DNA from: Vandiemenella viatica | Lineage: Eukaryota > Arthropoda > Insecta > Orthoptera > Morabidae | Reading direction: 5' to 3' | Assembly: GCA_031002005.1 (NCBI GenBank) | Contig: JARYHS010008074.1 | Location: forward strand, 182,056,494-182,120,493 | Length of the DNA: 64,000 nucleotides | Shown here: positions 11,763 to 23,230 of the stretch, piece after piece | Position numbering within the stretch: the first letter of the stretch is position 1 | Layout of the letters: every line of letters starts with the position of its first letter | Translations under genes and position numbers: made by a program | Notes under the pieces: generated by a model | Databases searched by the model: none | Seen by the model: the letters and a program-made list of their open reading frames with translations, nothing else | Told to the model about the DNA's origin: nothing

Positions 11763-12351
11763 GTAAGATCATAATTTTTTTTAAATATTATTTAAGCGAT
11801 GTATTTAATAAGCATTATTTGTTACTTGAATAGTTGTGAACTACAATACTTTTTGATTTTGCTTATGTTCCATGCCCTCTGTTTTAAGGGATATTTAATC
11901 TTTCTTTTATATAAGGTTAATGTTTTGTTTCCATCTTAGTCACTTGAGTTGAAATGATTACAAACATTTCTAATTTGGTACGAGATCTCAAAGCTACTAC
12001 GTAATATCAGGATGACATCTTTGTATATAAAATTCTAGGCGTGCATAAACCGTATCATCACTAAGCCCCGGATTTTTAGGATCTATAAAAATCAAATTTA
12101 GGTTTATTCAATTCACGTTTTAGGCTTTTACAGGCTTTTAAAATTCTGATTTAGGAATTTACACATTTTTAAGGGAATCAAAATTTAAAATGTGCAATAC
12201 ATACTGCCATAGTGTTAAACATGTTGTGACTTTGTCAAGTACTCCTTAAAAACTGCTAACATGACATTGCTCGTTTACATTAAAACATGTGACATAAACC
12301 ACTATTATGTTCAAAACATTTTGTGTTTATTGTGGATTGTAAACCATTCAT

Positions 12352-13310
12352 TTAAAATTCTAATATGACACTGAACAATGAAATATTTGACAGATTTTCA
12401 GGAGTAAACCCTCTTCTCTCTCCCGTTAAAATTCTCTTGAATGCAGAAAAACTACGCTCCACGTCACATGAGGTAAGAGGTGTAAACTTCATATCAACGA
12501 TTTCCTTAGGATGCCAAGGCAGTACTTCTTGCTCCTTTAGTCCAGAGAGAACACAGCCTATTTGTTCCATCCTCTTGAAATCTGGACTGCGGGCTAAATC
12601 AGCCTACAGCCTTTTAGCTACAGACACCCAAACTGGTCCAGGAGCCACTTTGGCCCTCACTTCTTGGATGATTTGAATTGCTTCTGTTAACAGTAGAGTG
12701 CCTCCTTCCAACTTCTTGATTGAAATTTCTAGGTTGTAAAAATTTGCCTTTATAAATGTCAACTCCTGTACAGCTGGTACTGAGTGCAATGCATTTACTA
12801 TAGCAATAGCTTCGCTTTCATCTAATGCATCGATGACCTCCATGATGCTCTCATAGTTTTCTGCATAATATATTGCAGTGGGAGCCAGGTCCTCCAAAGT
12901 GTCACTACTGGCTCGGGAGGGATATGTATTGATGGAAGGTATTCCCTGAATGTAACTACTTGACTTGGTGCTTTCAGGAATATTTTCTTCACTAAAGAAA
13001 TTATCTCGTTCAGTACAGGGTGCTGTCCCCGAATTTTTTCAGCTACCTAGACAGGTGACATGTGCCATTTGAGGACAGAGTGCCTTCAAACATTACCCTG
13101 GTTTTATCATATAAGTTGCACTGTCTGTCACCAACAACCGCAACTTATCTTCGTGTTCTGGATCTGGCCACAACAGCTTTAATGCATCCCTTACAGTAAT
13201 TGCCACTGTAGGGTGGTTTGTCATTGGAAGTTCTCTGTACAGAACATGGATTATACTAGGTTCCTTACATGCAATCTTGCCGAAGTATAAAAGAGATACA
13301 TATATAAAAC
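12352..13310 (-). pseudogene. hAT transposase remnant
   Basis: From 13310 down, broken frames show 'RELPMTNHPTVAITVRDALK' and 'LRLLVTDSATYMIKPG', then 'CLKALCPQMAHVTCL', the hAT core around the conserved aspartate and C..AH motif. An open frame at 12897-12604 ('LAPTAIYYAENYESIMEVID...') covers the middle. The frame at 12570-12352 contains 'PLTSCDVERSFSAFKRIL', the C-terminal hAT dimerisation motif. At least one stop (near 12604) and a frameshift (near 13080) break it. The BED zinc finger is absent. This layout resembles the hAT group with CGGBP1-like proteins; that placement is from memory. Confidence 0.8.
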
Positions 13311-13974
13311 AAATTAAACTTGCTGGTTTTACACATACTTGGCAATATATAATTTTCCCATCTGTAGAAAAGTTATTATCCGTTCCAATCCACTCTCAGA
13401 GGAGACTGAGGATTTCTGTTTAGGCATGATGGCTTTTAATGAAGGAACTAAAAATATGTAGGCCTACACAATGTTTTAATTTCCATTGTTACCACTGAAA
13501 GATGACGGTATACAACTGTTAATTTGTCAAAAAGGGTTTGCGTTCCTGAGATTGTTAACGTTTAACATGCTATGTTTAAAACTTTCTTTGTAGAGTTGTT
13601 TCTACTGAATGCAAGCCTTTGTAATAATGTGAAGTTGCCGCACCGCACTGTTATAGCTTTTCTCAATGTTACTGTCATCAATGAGGTTAAAACACATCAT
13701 TTAATATTATGGTGGATGGTTTAAATAAATTCATTTGTTTTACACATAAACATACTCTGTTTACCCTCAAAGTTCGGCTTCACCCTCGGACTCTGCGAGG
13801 TATCATTCCTATACCGCTTGCAGTGTCTTGGAGCTTAGGATTCACATAGTAATAGATACATCTAGAGATGGTGACTGGCCGGATCACCCAAGTTACATTA
13901 ACTTGGATGGATGTAGAAGGAAAACGAAATTTTTGAGAAGGTAAGGGGAGAGGAAGCTACCATAGCCTGTCAAT

Positions 13975-14140
13975 AAGGCACTGTTACGGCATTTGCCTGG
14001 AGGTGAAAAGGAAACCCAAGGAATACCATTTCAGAACAGCTGATGGTGGTGTTCGGATCCTAAGAGTTTCCCGAGTCCAAATTACTGAGCCCATGCTCCC
14101 TATCACTGAGCTAATCCAGCCGGATTTTTTTTTTTTTAAG
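13975..14140 (-). repeat. tRNA-derived SINE, inserted in the hAT copy
   Basis: On the minus strand a poly-A/T boundary is followed by 'CCGGCTGGATTAGCTCAGTG' (A-box-like), a degenerate B box in 'GGATCCGAACACC', and then a body with 'GGTTTCCTTTTCACCTCCAGGCAAATGCC' split across its conserved parts. The phrase 'CATTTGCCTGGAGGTGAAAA' is, from memory, widespread in SINEs of polyneopteran insects. Confidence 0.6.
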
Positions 14141-14369
14141 TAACAAGTCAGATTGGATCGGTACATCAAATTAGGTCCTTTTAGGTTCTGAAAACCGAAT
14201 TAGGTGATTTTAGGTCACAACATAAAAATTAGGTCATTTTAGGTCCTATTAAATTTACGAATATTATTAGTTTATACAAAAGACGAAAAAGAAAATTAAA
14301 ATTTCAATAATATTAGGTTGAGAACAAAATAGGTTCAAACCTAAGAATCCGGGGTTTAAACCACTGGAC

Positions 14370-15500
14370 CGATTCAGGTATTTACACAAAATCTTATTGA
14401 GGTGACATGAAAGGTTTTATATTTCATTCCGATAGGTGGTATCGAAAAATAATTCTTGTATTTAAAATTGGGTTATGCGGACAATGATTCCACAGATTTC
14501 AGAAGCATGGGTCCCCAAATTTTACACAACCACTGCTTTTTTTTTTTTTTTTTTTTTGCCCGCGGATTTATGTTTCTCATAATAATGAATTTTTCAGTTA
14601 GTGAAATACGTTCATTACATTTAGTATAGATTCTACGGTAACCATGGCGCTGCAATTTGATGATGGATTTTTATGTAACTCGAGACAAATTGAAAGTGTG
14701 GAGTAACATTTTTTGATATCTTGCTTAGTTCTCAAGATAACGATCTCAAAATAGAGGTAATTGTGTTAAGCTGCAGATTGGACGAAAAAAATTTAAACTT
14801 TGAACCTGCACAATAGGTGTTTTGTTTTCTTATTATTGGTGGTAGGTAGGTTGAAATGCGGCATAGACCAGAAGTCAAAGACAGTAGGCATTTACGTATA
14901 ACTTTTTTTAAAGAATCGATATCTTGAAAACTAAGAGTGATATTAAAAAATTATTGTTCTTCACTTTGTTTATGTTGATTGAGATGCCACACAAAATTCT
15001 GTTTTTGAGAAGAATTGCTCACAGAAGTTTACACACTACTGTTTTGTTTTTTGAGTAAGGCTATTTATTTCACAAGTTTTGTTAAATGTAGTAGGAATAT
15101 TAAAATAAAAAAAGTGAATATGTTATTGTATGCAGTAAGCGTAAGAAATATTTAATTTACCTAAACATGACAGTAGTGCTCATGCATTCGAGCAGAAAAT
15201 ATTTGTGTTGCAAATATGTTAATAACCTTGAGTTCGAATTTGACATAAGACAATTTGATCATGTTAAGTAAATGTTCGCTACAATTACACTTAAAAGAAA
15301 TTGCGTTGTGTGTTGTAACATGCAGTTCATAACAACAGTATTTTCGTTTTTCAGTAGAATAAATTTTACAATTAGTGAAATAAATTATATTTAGTAAATA
15401 TTTAAATTCAATTTCATATTTTGTTACATGCAAAATAGAGAATCCAATGGTAGGTAAAATAGAGTATGTTTTAGTTTGATGTTTGGAAATCTGAGACCAA
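14370..15500. other. AT-rich non-coding stretch
   Basis: A 19-base T run lies at about 14539-14557. No coding content was recognised. Confidence 0.45.
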
Positions 15501-15501
15501 G

Positions 15502-15735
15502 CGTGGTGGGATGGCAGTTAACACTCAAGCCTCGCATTCGGGAGGACGGTAATTCAAATCCCCGCCCGGGCATCCAGATTTGGGTTTAACATGGTTTCCC
15601 CAAATCGCTCTAGGTGAATGCCGAAATGCTTCTTTCAAGAGGCCATGGCCGAATTCCTTCCTATTCCTAGTCCCCAGTCCTTCCCGTGTCTAATTGACCT
15701 TGACATCGAAAAGGTATAAAGCCACAAGTGAAAAA
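15502..15735 (+). repeat. tRNA-derived SINE
   Basis: The head has 'GGTGGGATGGCAGTTAACAC' (A-box region), 'CCTCGCATTCGGGAGGACGG' and a B-box-like 'GTAATTCAAATCC'. The body includes 'AGGCCATGGCCGAATTCCTTCC' split by one base from its partner copy. A second copy of the same family is at 36566-36735 and shares head, body order and the 'GGCCATGGCCGAATT' block. It is a clear two-member SINE family in this window. Confidence 0.8.
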
Positions 15736-16254
15736 GAAATATGAGTATTAAAGATAAAAGTTTCTAAAAATCAGCAAACATGTTTTTGCAGAACACGATT
15801 TACACATCATATTAGTTTCTTTACCCTACTGGCAATGTTAATTGTGACTAAACCGGTTTTAAGAGGGAGGTCCATGCTTACCTTATGTGAACAAAGTTGT
15901 TGGTGATACATGAAATTTCATTGATGGTTTATCAATGAATTAATAGTACAAATCTCAAATTCCACGTGAACAAATATGTGGCTACAGCTAGTTATTTAAT
16001 AGTTTTTCCTGTTCACATTACCTAAAAAATAGCAAAGATATGAATAAATGTTTGATCAGTGACAATTGAGTGCTTATACAAGGGAAGATTACACTAAGTT
16101 TTCTAAAATCCTGGGTCTCTGGAGAGTTTTGAGCCGAAATTCAGCAACACTGCCCCGATCCCACCCTGCCTGATAATTGTGCTGCAAAGTATTAGTTCAG
16201 CAAATGATTTTGATGGATGTGTACTGCTAAATGCAAAATTTGTGCAGTAGTTTG

Positions 16255-16430
16255 TTTTTTAAATGCGAAAAGAGTTCCACCTATAGACATTCGCTGACAA
16301 TTGACAGAAGTGTATGGTGAAAAGTGTATGGCTGTTCATCATGTCTGCAAAAGGTGTAGGGATTTTTCAGGTGGTCGTACAGACATCCATGATGAAGAAC
16401 GGAGCAGGAGACCTTCAAATTGAAGGAAAA
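16255..16430 (+). pseudogene. Mariner transposase N-terminal fragment
   Basis: It reads 'QLTEVYGEKCMAVHHVCKRC' followed by 'RDFSGGRTDIHDEERSRRPS', the helix-turn-helix and 'GR..I.DEERSGRPS' linker typical of mariner transposases. In-frame stops before and after show it is dead. No DDD catalytic domain follows. Confidence 0.8.
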
Positions 16431-16439
16431 CTTTGGACA

Positions 16440-19400
16440 ATGCTTAAACACAGAAGACAATGAAAAGGTGAATCATGATCTCAACAGCTTGGCAGTCCAA
16501 TTTTATGGGCATACAAAAGCTGGAAGAGAATTTTCAAAAATGCTTGGATTGAAATGACAATTATGTTGAAAAATAGAATGATGTTTAAGATTTCAAATGA
16601 TGTGATTTTGAAACTAATCTTGCTATCTATTTTTAAGAAATTAGGGAACTGTCCTCGTAACTTGAGTTTAACTATGAAAGTTAATTATAAATTCAAACAA
16701 AAGTTAGGAAAAAATCTGAAAGCAGAAATGTTCTGTGTTTCTTCCCTTGTGAAATGTGTAATGGCTTGATATACTTAAAGGACAATTGAAACATTGTTTC
16801 CAGTATAACAGTCTTAAAAAAATCAAGTTTCTAAACATTAAATAGCCATGTGTCAGTAAAAAAAAAAAGATAGCTTGAAGCAGAGCAAGGAAAATTTTTC
16901 TGCAAAACAAATTCCTAGAGAAAATTATAATTTGGCAAAAGGTAGCTGTCTATCTGATAAATATCGCTTACATTCCTGTTTTATCATGTTTATAAGGAAG
17001 AAAGCAACCATTACTTACTCTAAGTGATGGATTATGGTGTTACCATCCTCAGTTGATTCAAGAATTGCTTCAGTTTAGTTGTGGAAAGCCATAGTGCAAA
17101 CTAAATACTTCAGCCCTGTAGAGTCTTGGTAGCCTTAGATATCTTTTTATCAGCAGGCAACCACCCTACACCCAAGAACTACTTCAGTCGTGACTTATTT
17201 GACATAAGCCCATTACAGCTATCAGACAGTGATAATGCCCATAGTGCCATCCAGTTAAATGATTTCCTCTGAGAGACTTATCCCAGTGTCCATCACTTTC
17301 TTAAACCCCGGAAACACTATATCACTTCCATAAAGATCATATCTTAATGACTTACAGTTCCTGCTTTAGGTTTTGTAGATGTGTGTATTTTAGTTTTTTT
17401 TTTATCAAACCCTGCTGCCTTTGCATAATAATGTTCCTTCCTATACCTGCCAAATCCTGAAATGTCTTTACATAGGCCTCCTGCTACTTCCTGCCAGCTG
17501 TATTCATTTTAATATTTATCACATCTCTCTCTGCCATTAATTGAGCATTGCTATCTTAACATCAATTTTACAGTTCTTTGCCCTGTTTGTCCTGCAGTTG
17601 CCAAATTTATCATCAAATCTATGACACTTCCATTAATATATAACTTACTTCCTTTTGTGAGCTTTAACTGCCATTTGAAAATAAAATTCCTCTGAAATTC
17701 ATATCGCTACTCATTCTCAAGTAGTTTTATAACCTGAACACTTTACCTTAAAAGTTTCAGCGGCAACCTTAAGTAATACCTTATCCCGACCTCAACATTG
17801 TCCTGTTCCCACACCTTCACAGTTGTAGATAACCTCGATATTTTAACTTTCATCAATCCAACCTACTGCCTATAATTCCTCCACTTTATTTTGCTGTCCA
17901 GTAAAACTCTTAATAGCCAGTGTTCACTACTTTCCCATGCAGCAATCACAGGCAGTACATGCAGTGACCATCCCCACTAACAGTAGTCCATTTTATGTAA
18001 CTCTTTCCTTGAATCTACTATCATACTACAAGGTTACAACTTCCTTCGTCCAATCCCACAAATTTTCTTTGCTCCTGCAAAAGCTTGTTTCAGTCCATCC
18101 TTAACTTCAGCCACTTACAAATAGCAGTAAAACTCGCCCTGTAAAACTATACAGTCTCTCAGTTCCTTCCCTTCCCTTCCAGCACTCTTATTTCAGTCTT
18201 CTTCACTCACCACTGGAGAACTTTCTCATAGTAGGACATGCTGCAAATTAATATATGGTGCCAGCAAATTCAATTCTAGCTCCTCTCTTTGTGTAGCGTG
18301 ACACATTCCTATCAGCAGGATGTGTGTGAAGTTGGTCAATCAGAACAGTGCTTACAATACATACTGAGAACAAGGCATTCCTGAGATTTGAAATTGTTCT
18401 TTTTTCTTCTCTCTCTCCTATTAAATAATTGTGTTTTCCTTTCAGCAACAACAGAGTAGGAAGAAATGCTGTGAGGTGATATTTATATTGTAATGAGAAA
18501 CTATAACCACCACTAACCTAAGATATAGGGAGCTATCCTAAAACACAAAACCATTGGAGGTGGTGAGGACAGCGTTATGTCCCTTTTTATCTTATTTTAA
18601 TTAATTTCTTTCCTATGATCAATATTTCCAATGATAATATTGTTGCTTCTCCACCACCTCCAACAGTCAAAACCATTATATATGAGGCAGCATAGACTGT
18701 GGGAACTTGTACGAGCTGTCACGTTTCTGTTTTAGTAGGAAAAAAACTTGCATTTTTGAAGAATTTTTGTTGCCGTTTCCCCCTTCCCTACAATTTATTC
18801 TTATCTTTGTTACTTTACTAGTTTATTTTACAGACAGGAACCACAAACTACTATAGTAAATATTTTAGTGTTTTATTTTCATTAAGAAAATGAGGCTGAG
18901 GGAAGAAACTTAACATGTGAAAGCTAGAGGCAAAACATAAAAAAACTCAATTTTTATTCATATTGTAAACACTAAAACTACTAATGTGATCGTGGCGTAG
19001 CTGGTGTGATGAGTGGCATACACAGCAAAGTAACTTTACCACCAGAAACTAACTATTGGCATTAACATTTGTGTGCTTATACATTTTTTGAAAAATTGCG
19101 ATAAAGAGTTCAATTTTGTTACTATTACACCTCGGCATACCTGCTGTCTTTTTTGCCATTCGTGGTTGACTGATGTAAATGTACCAATAGGTTTCTGTGC
19201 AGGTGTATTGATGTACTGTTGTTTGATAAGACCCCCCCCCCCACCAGTTTTATTTAAAATATAAAATTGTAATATCGTCTTTGGGGGGAACTGCCGGATT
19301 GTAATGTATTGTGAAAACTCTATTTCGACTAGCTCAGTTGCCTTTCTCAGGTGCAAAAACACCTGTACGGGTCAGCCAAACAATTCAGATGTTTTCGCAC

Positions 19401-20120
19401 CTACATGGTAAATCTGTGTGTATTAATGATGGAGCACAATCACTGTAGTAACTCGGTACTGTTTAAATTAATTATTTTGTTTCTCCAGTATTTGATCTTA
19501 GAATTAAACACTAAAATGTTACAGCATAAATTAAAAATGTGTGGTAAATATTTGTTCAGGTACACGACTCGTGATATATTTTGTAAGGACAATAGGACCA
19601 AATTAGCTTATTATTATGTTTGGCTTTATCAGGCTACACTTTTGAGGTAATTTGTGTGTGGTGTTGGAAATGACTGAAATGAAATGGCATCTATTCTAAG
19701 TTCAACAGTGTGAATTTTGAATATTCAAAACGACTTTTTTGGGGTGGGGGCAGGAGGATTTATTGTAATATTTATTGGTAAAATACATTGCCACAGATTT
19801 TAATGCCAATAATTGGCTTCGAGCAATTGTAATTAGGTTGAAATGCTGCCTGGACCACTCATTATGTGCACAAAATGTAGTTTTGCTGTGTTCACAGTGT
19901 GAATTTGGATGGATGAATGTTGAAAATGTGCAATCAGTTTCAATTTATCCAGGTTTCGAGAGTTTAGTAACACTTTTTTAATTGCATGCTGAGTACAATA
20001 GCATTTTTCTTTATCCATTTGTTGCTACATCAGTGTATCATTAGTCATCAATATTAATGAATGTTTCTTTTCTTAATTTTGTTAATCTGCTTCCCTTTCT
20101 TCTTTAATGGAAATGCATAC
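16440..20120. other. Long stretch without a recognisable gene
   Basis: Mostly AT- and pyrimidine-rich sequence with scattered short frames that match nothing I recognise. A 9-C run lies near 19232. It is probably old repeat debris and intron. Confidence 0.45.
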
Positions 20121-20121
20121 C

Positions 20122-20650
20122 TGCCAACTTTTACGGTTTTTTCTGTAAAATTTATGGAAAGGACTGTATTTTATGGTTTTACGGATATGCTGTGTTATTT
20201 TACGGATTTCGATCGCTTAGGTCTGATCTTAATTGGAACAATGTTATTGCGGTTTTTATGGACAATTGCGTCAGGTTTTACTATTTTTCATTGTTTTAAG
20301 TGCTCTTAGATAAGCGTTAAGACTTCTTTCATTTGACTCTTAAATTAAACCACGATATGCTAATTTTATTGTAGTCAATAATTAATCGATCTCTCTCTCT
20401 CTGATTAACATCGATACTTTTTTAAAAGTCGAATCAGCAATCGTTTGAATATCGTTTTCGTATACTTTCGAGTTCCCAACAGTCCCGCGTGCGTTGTTTG
20501 GTTGGTTGATAGTTTGTGACTTTGTGTAAACGGTGTAATCATGAGTAACGCTAAGAAGCAATATTTCCATACATTCAGGGAAGCGTATTCCATAGAGTTT
20601 CCGTGTATAATAAAGTCAAGAAAAGGTGTAAAATTTGCGTTTTGTACAGT
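20122..20650 (+). mobile_element. Probable 5' part of another hAT-like element
   Basis: 'CCTGCCAACTTTTACGGTTT' at about 20129 starts a region with repeated 'TTTTACGG' motifs, as in subterminal regions of some hAT elements. A start codon at 20541 opens 'MSNAKKQYFHTFREAYSIEF' and then 'PCIIKSRKGVKFAFCTV'. This resembles the beginning of a BED-finger hAT transposase, where a Cys-x-x-Cys would follow. The frame loses this similarity just where the LINE monomers begin (20651), so the element appears cut by that insertion. No 3' end was confirmed beyond the gap. Confidence 0.4.
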
Positions 20651-21230
20651 GTTTGAACAGTCAGCGTGTGCAGTAGCGTATTTTGTTGTTGTTTTTATAT
20701 CTGTAGTGGTGTGGGTATTTGAATAGTGTAATCTCTGAGTGTTTACATTTTGTAAACAGTGGTCGTTAGTAGCGTTTGAACAGTCAGCGAGTGCAGTAGC
20801 GTATTTTGTTGTTTTTATATCTGTAGTGGTGTGGGTATTTGAATAGTGTAATCTCTGAGTGTTTACATTTTGTAAACAGTGGTCGTTAGTAGCGTTTGAA
20901 CAGTCAGCTTTATATCTGTAGTGGTGTGGGTATTTGAATAGTGTAATCTCTGAGTGTTTACATTTTGTAAACAGTGGTCGTTAGTAGCGTTTGAACAGTC
21001 AGCGAGTGCAGTAGCGTATTTTGTTGTTGTTTTTATATCTGTAGTGGTGTGGGTATTTGAATAGTGTAATCTCTGAGTGTTTACATTTTGTAGACAGTAC
21101 TAGTTAGTAGCGTTTGAACAGTTGCCGAGTGCAGTAGCGTATTTCGTTGTTGTTTTTATATCTGTAGTGGTGTGGGGATTTGATTAGTGCAATCTCCGAG
21201 TGTATATATTTTGTAGGAAGTACAGGTTAT
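20651..21230 (+). promoter_or_regulatory. Tandem 5' monomers of a LINE (about 120 bp, five copies)
   Basis: Five near-identical units begin with GTTTGAACAGT at 20651, 20774, 20894, 20989 and 21112. Unit lengths are 123, 120, 95 (internally deleted) and 123, plus a more diverged last unit. Each carries 'AGTGCAGTAGCGTATTTTGT', 'ATCTGTAGTGGTGTGGG' and 'TCTCTGAGTGTTTACATTTT'. They end about 70 bases before the start of the LINE ORF1 at 21298. By analogy with mouse L1, tandem 5' UTR monomers usually carry the internal promoter; that role here is inference. Confidence 0.75.
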
Positions 21231-21297
21231 TTCGAGTTTCTGTTCCTTTTTCTGTACTTTTTTTGTTTCCTTTCTTTTTGCGTTTTTCAAAAGCAGT

Positions 21298-21895
21298 ATG
21301 TCTAGGGACTGTGATTGCTGTGTGCAGACGCGAGCTGAGGTGGCTGATCTGCGCGCTCAGCTTGCAGCTGTGTTAGCGAAAGTTACGCAGCTGGAAGCTG
21401 CCGTAAAAGGCTGCAGCAGATGTGATGTTGGGGAAACTGATATAGCCAAGCCTATCACAGATTCTCCCATATCGACTGTCGTACCTGCAACCCAGGCTGA
21501 AGTGTTGGATGCTGTGCCGCAGTCGCCTGTTGGTGACTGGCGTATGGCTTCTAGACTTCGAAGCCGCACACGGGGGCAGTCGAACAGGCTTAAAGGCCAA
21601 GACGCTAAACTTGTTCGTCTGTCCAACCGGTTTGATGTATTGTCGGAGGCTGACTCAGTCCCACAATTGTCATCCTGCGAGTTGACGGCCCCCCAGCCCG
21701 CCAGGTCTGAGCAAACGCAGAAGGGCATTCTGGTAGTTGGGAGCTCTAATGTTAGGCGGTTATTAGAGCCCCTTAGGGAAATGGCGGATTCCTCGGGGAA
21801 GAAATCCAACGTCCATTCAGTGTGTATTCCGGGTGGCCTGATCCGAGATGTGGAACAGGCCATCCCGGATGCCATAGAGGGGACGGGGTGTAGCC
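21298..21895 (+). CDS. LINE ORF1 protein with esterase-like domain, cut by gap
   Basis: The open frame starts at an ATG ('MSRDCDCCVQTRAEVADLRA') and runs 199 codons into the N gap. Residues about 10-35 form a short coiled coil (ADLRAQLAAVLAKVTQLEAA), consistent with ORF1 multimerisation. From residue about 143, 'GILVVGSSNVRRLLEPL' and then 'CIPGGLIRDVEQAIPDAI' resemble the first blocks of the SGNH/esterase domain found in ORF1 of CR1-group LINEs. The block I G-D-S appears as G-S-S. ORF1 proteins bind LINE RNA in the cytoplasmic ribonucleoprotein. No stop or frameshift occurs in the visible part and GC content is higher than around it, so the copy may be young. ORF2 would lie in or beyond the gap. 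Confidence 0.7.
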
Positions 21896-22895
21896 NNNNN
21901 NNNNNNNNNNNNNNNNNNNNNNNNNNNNNNNNNNNNNNNNNNNNNNNNNNNNNNNNNNNNNNNNNNNNNNNNNNNNNNNNNNNNNNNNNNNNNNNNNNNN
22001 NNNNNNNNNNNNNNNNNNNNNNNNNNNNNNNNNNNNNNNNNNNNNNNNNNNNNNNNNNNNNNNNNNNNNNNNNNNNNNNNNNNNNNNNNNNNNNNNNNNN
22101 NNNNNNNNNNNNNNNNNNNNNNNNNNNNNNNNNNNNNNNNNNNNNNNNNNNNNNNNNNNNNNNNNNNNNNNNNNNNNNNNNNNNNNNNNNNNNNNNNNNN
22201 NNNNNNNNNNNNNNNNNNNNNNNNNNNNNNNNNNNNNNNNNNNNNNNNNNNNNNNNNNNNNNNNNNNNNNNNNNNNNNNNNNNNNNNNNNNNNNNNNNNN
22301 NNNNNNNNNNNNNNNNNNNNNNNNNNNNNNNNNNNNNNNNNNNNNNNNNNNNNNNNNNNNNNNNNNNNNNNNNNNNNNNNNNNNNNNNNNNNNNNNNNNN
22401 NNNNNNNNNNNNNNNNNNNNNNNNNNNNNNNNNNNNNNNNNNNNNNNNNNNNNNNNNNNNNNNNNNNNNNNNNNNNNNNNNNNNNNNNNNNNNNNNNNNN
22501 NNNNNNNNNNNNNNNNNNNNNNNNNNNNNNNNNNNNNNNNNNNNNNNNNNNNNNNNNNNNNNNNNNNNNNNNNNNNNNNNNNNNNNNNNNNNNNNNNNNN
22601 NNNNNNNNNNNNNNNNNNNNNNNNNNNNNNNNNNNNNNNNNNNNNNNNNNNNNNNNNNNNNNNNNNNNNNNNNNNNNNNNNNNNNNNNNNNNNNNNNNNN
22701 NNNNNNNNNNNNNNNNNNNNNNNNNNNNNNNNNNNNNNNNNNNNNNNNNNNNNNNNNNNNNNNNNNNNNNNNNNNNNNNNNNNNNNNNNNNNNNNNNNNN
22801 NNNNNNNNNNNNNNNNNNNNNNNNNNNNNNNNNNNNNNNNNNNNNNNNNNNNNNNNNNNNNNNNNNNNNNNNNNNNNNNNNNNNNNNNNNNNNNN
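21896..22895. other. Assembly gap, 1000 N
   Basis: Exactly 1000 N, a conventional size for a gap of unknown length. It starts inside the LINE ORF1, so repeat-driven assembly failure is likely. Confidence 1.
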
Positions 22896-23230
22896 GTCAG
22901 TGTGGCTGTGGGAGATACCAAATCTCTCCCTCCCCCCCCCTTACAGACCGCCCTGATTGTGGATTTTACGCGGTTTTTCGCAATCACTTAGGTCAGTGGT
23001 CCGCAACCTTTTCTATCTCGCTGCACACCATAAGGTAATCCATAAATCTCGCGGCACACCGTACCGGACGGATAGTCGATAAAAAAAATAAACAAATAAA
23101 TAAAAAAAGAAACAGGTCCTCACAACACGAATTTTTTTACAAGTAAAAAATTGTAGCTACAGTGGATGCATAAAATAAATAATCTGGCAGTTTTATATTA
23201 CTTTTAAAGTAAATTATTGTACACATACCT

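Larger units (their letters stand above)
12056..14366 (-). mobile_element. Decayed hAT transposon
   Basis: The left end reads 'CATCACTAAGCCCCGGATTTTTAGG'-like. The right end, inverted, reads 'CAGTGGTTTAAACCCCGG' then 'ATTCTTAGG'. The 8 bases outside the ends (AACCGTAT and GACCGATT) match at five positions, compatible with an old hAT target duplication. 'AGGTxxTTTTAGGT'-like subterminal repeats occur inside both ends. The interior carries hAT transposase remnants on the minus strand (12352-13310). A SINE is inserted near the right end (13975-14140). Confidence 0.7.

Noticed and set aside
21773..22987. Minus-strand 404-codon frame across the first gap
   Set aside because: Again mostly N, and its real part is the antisense shadow of the LINE ORF1.
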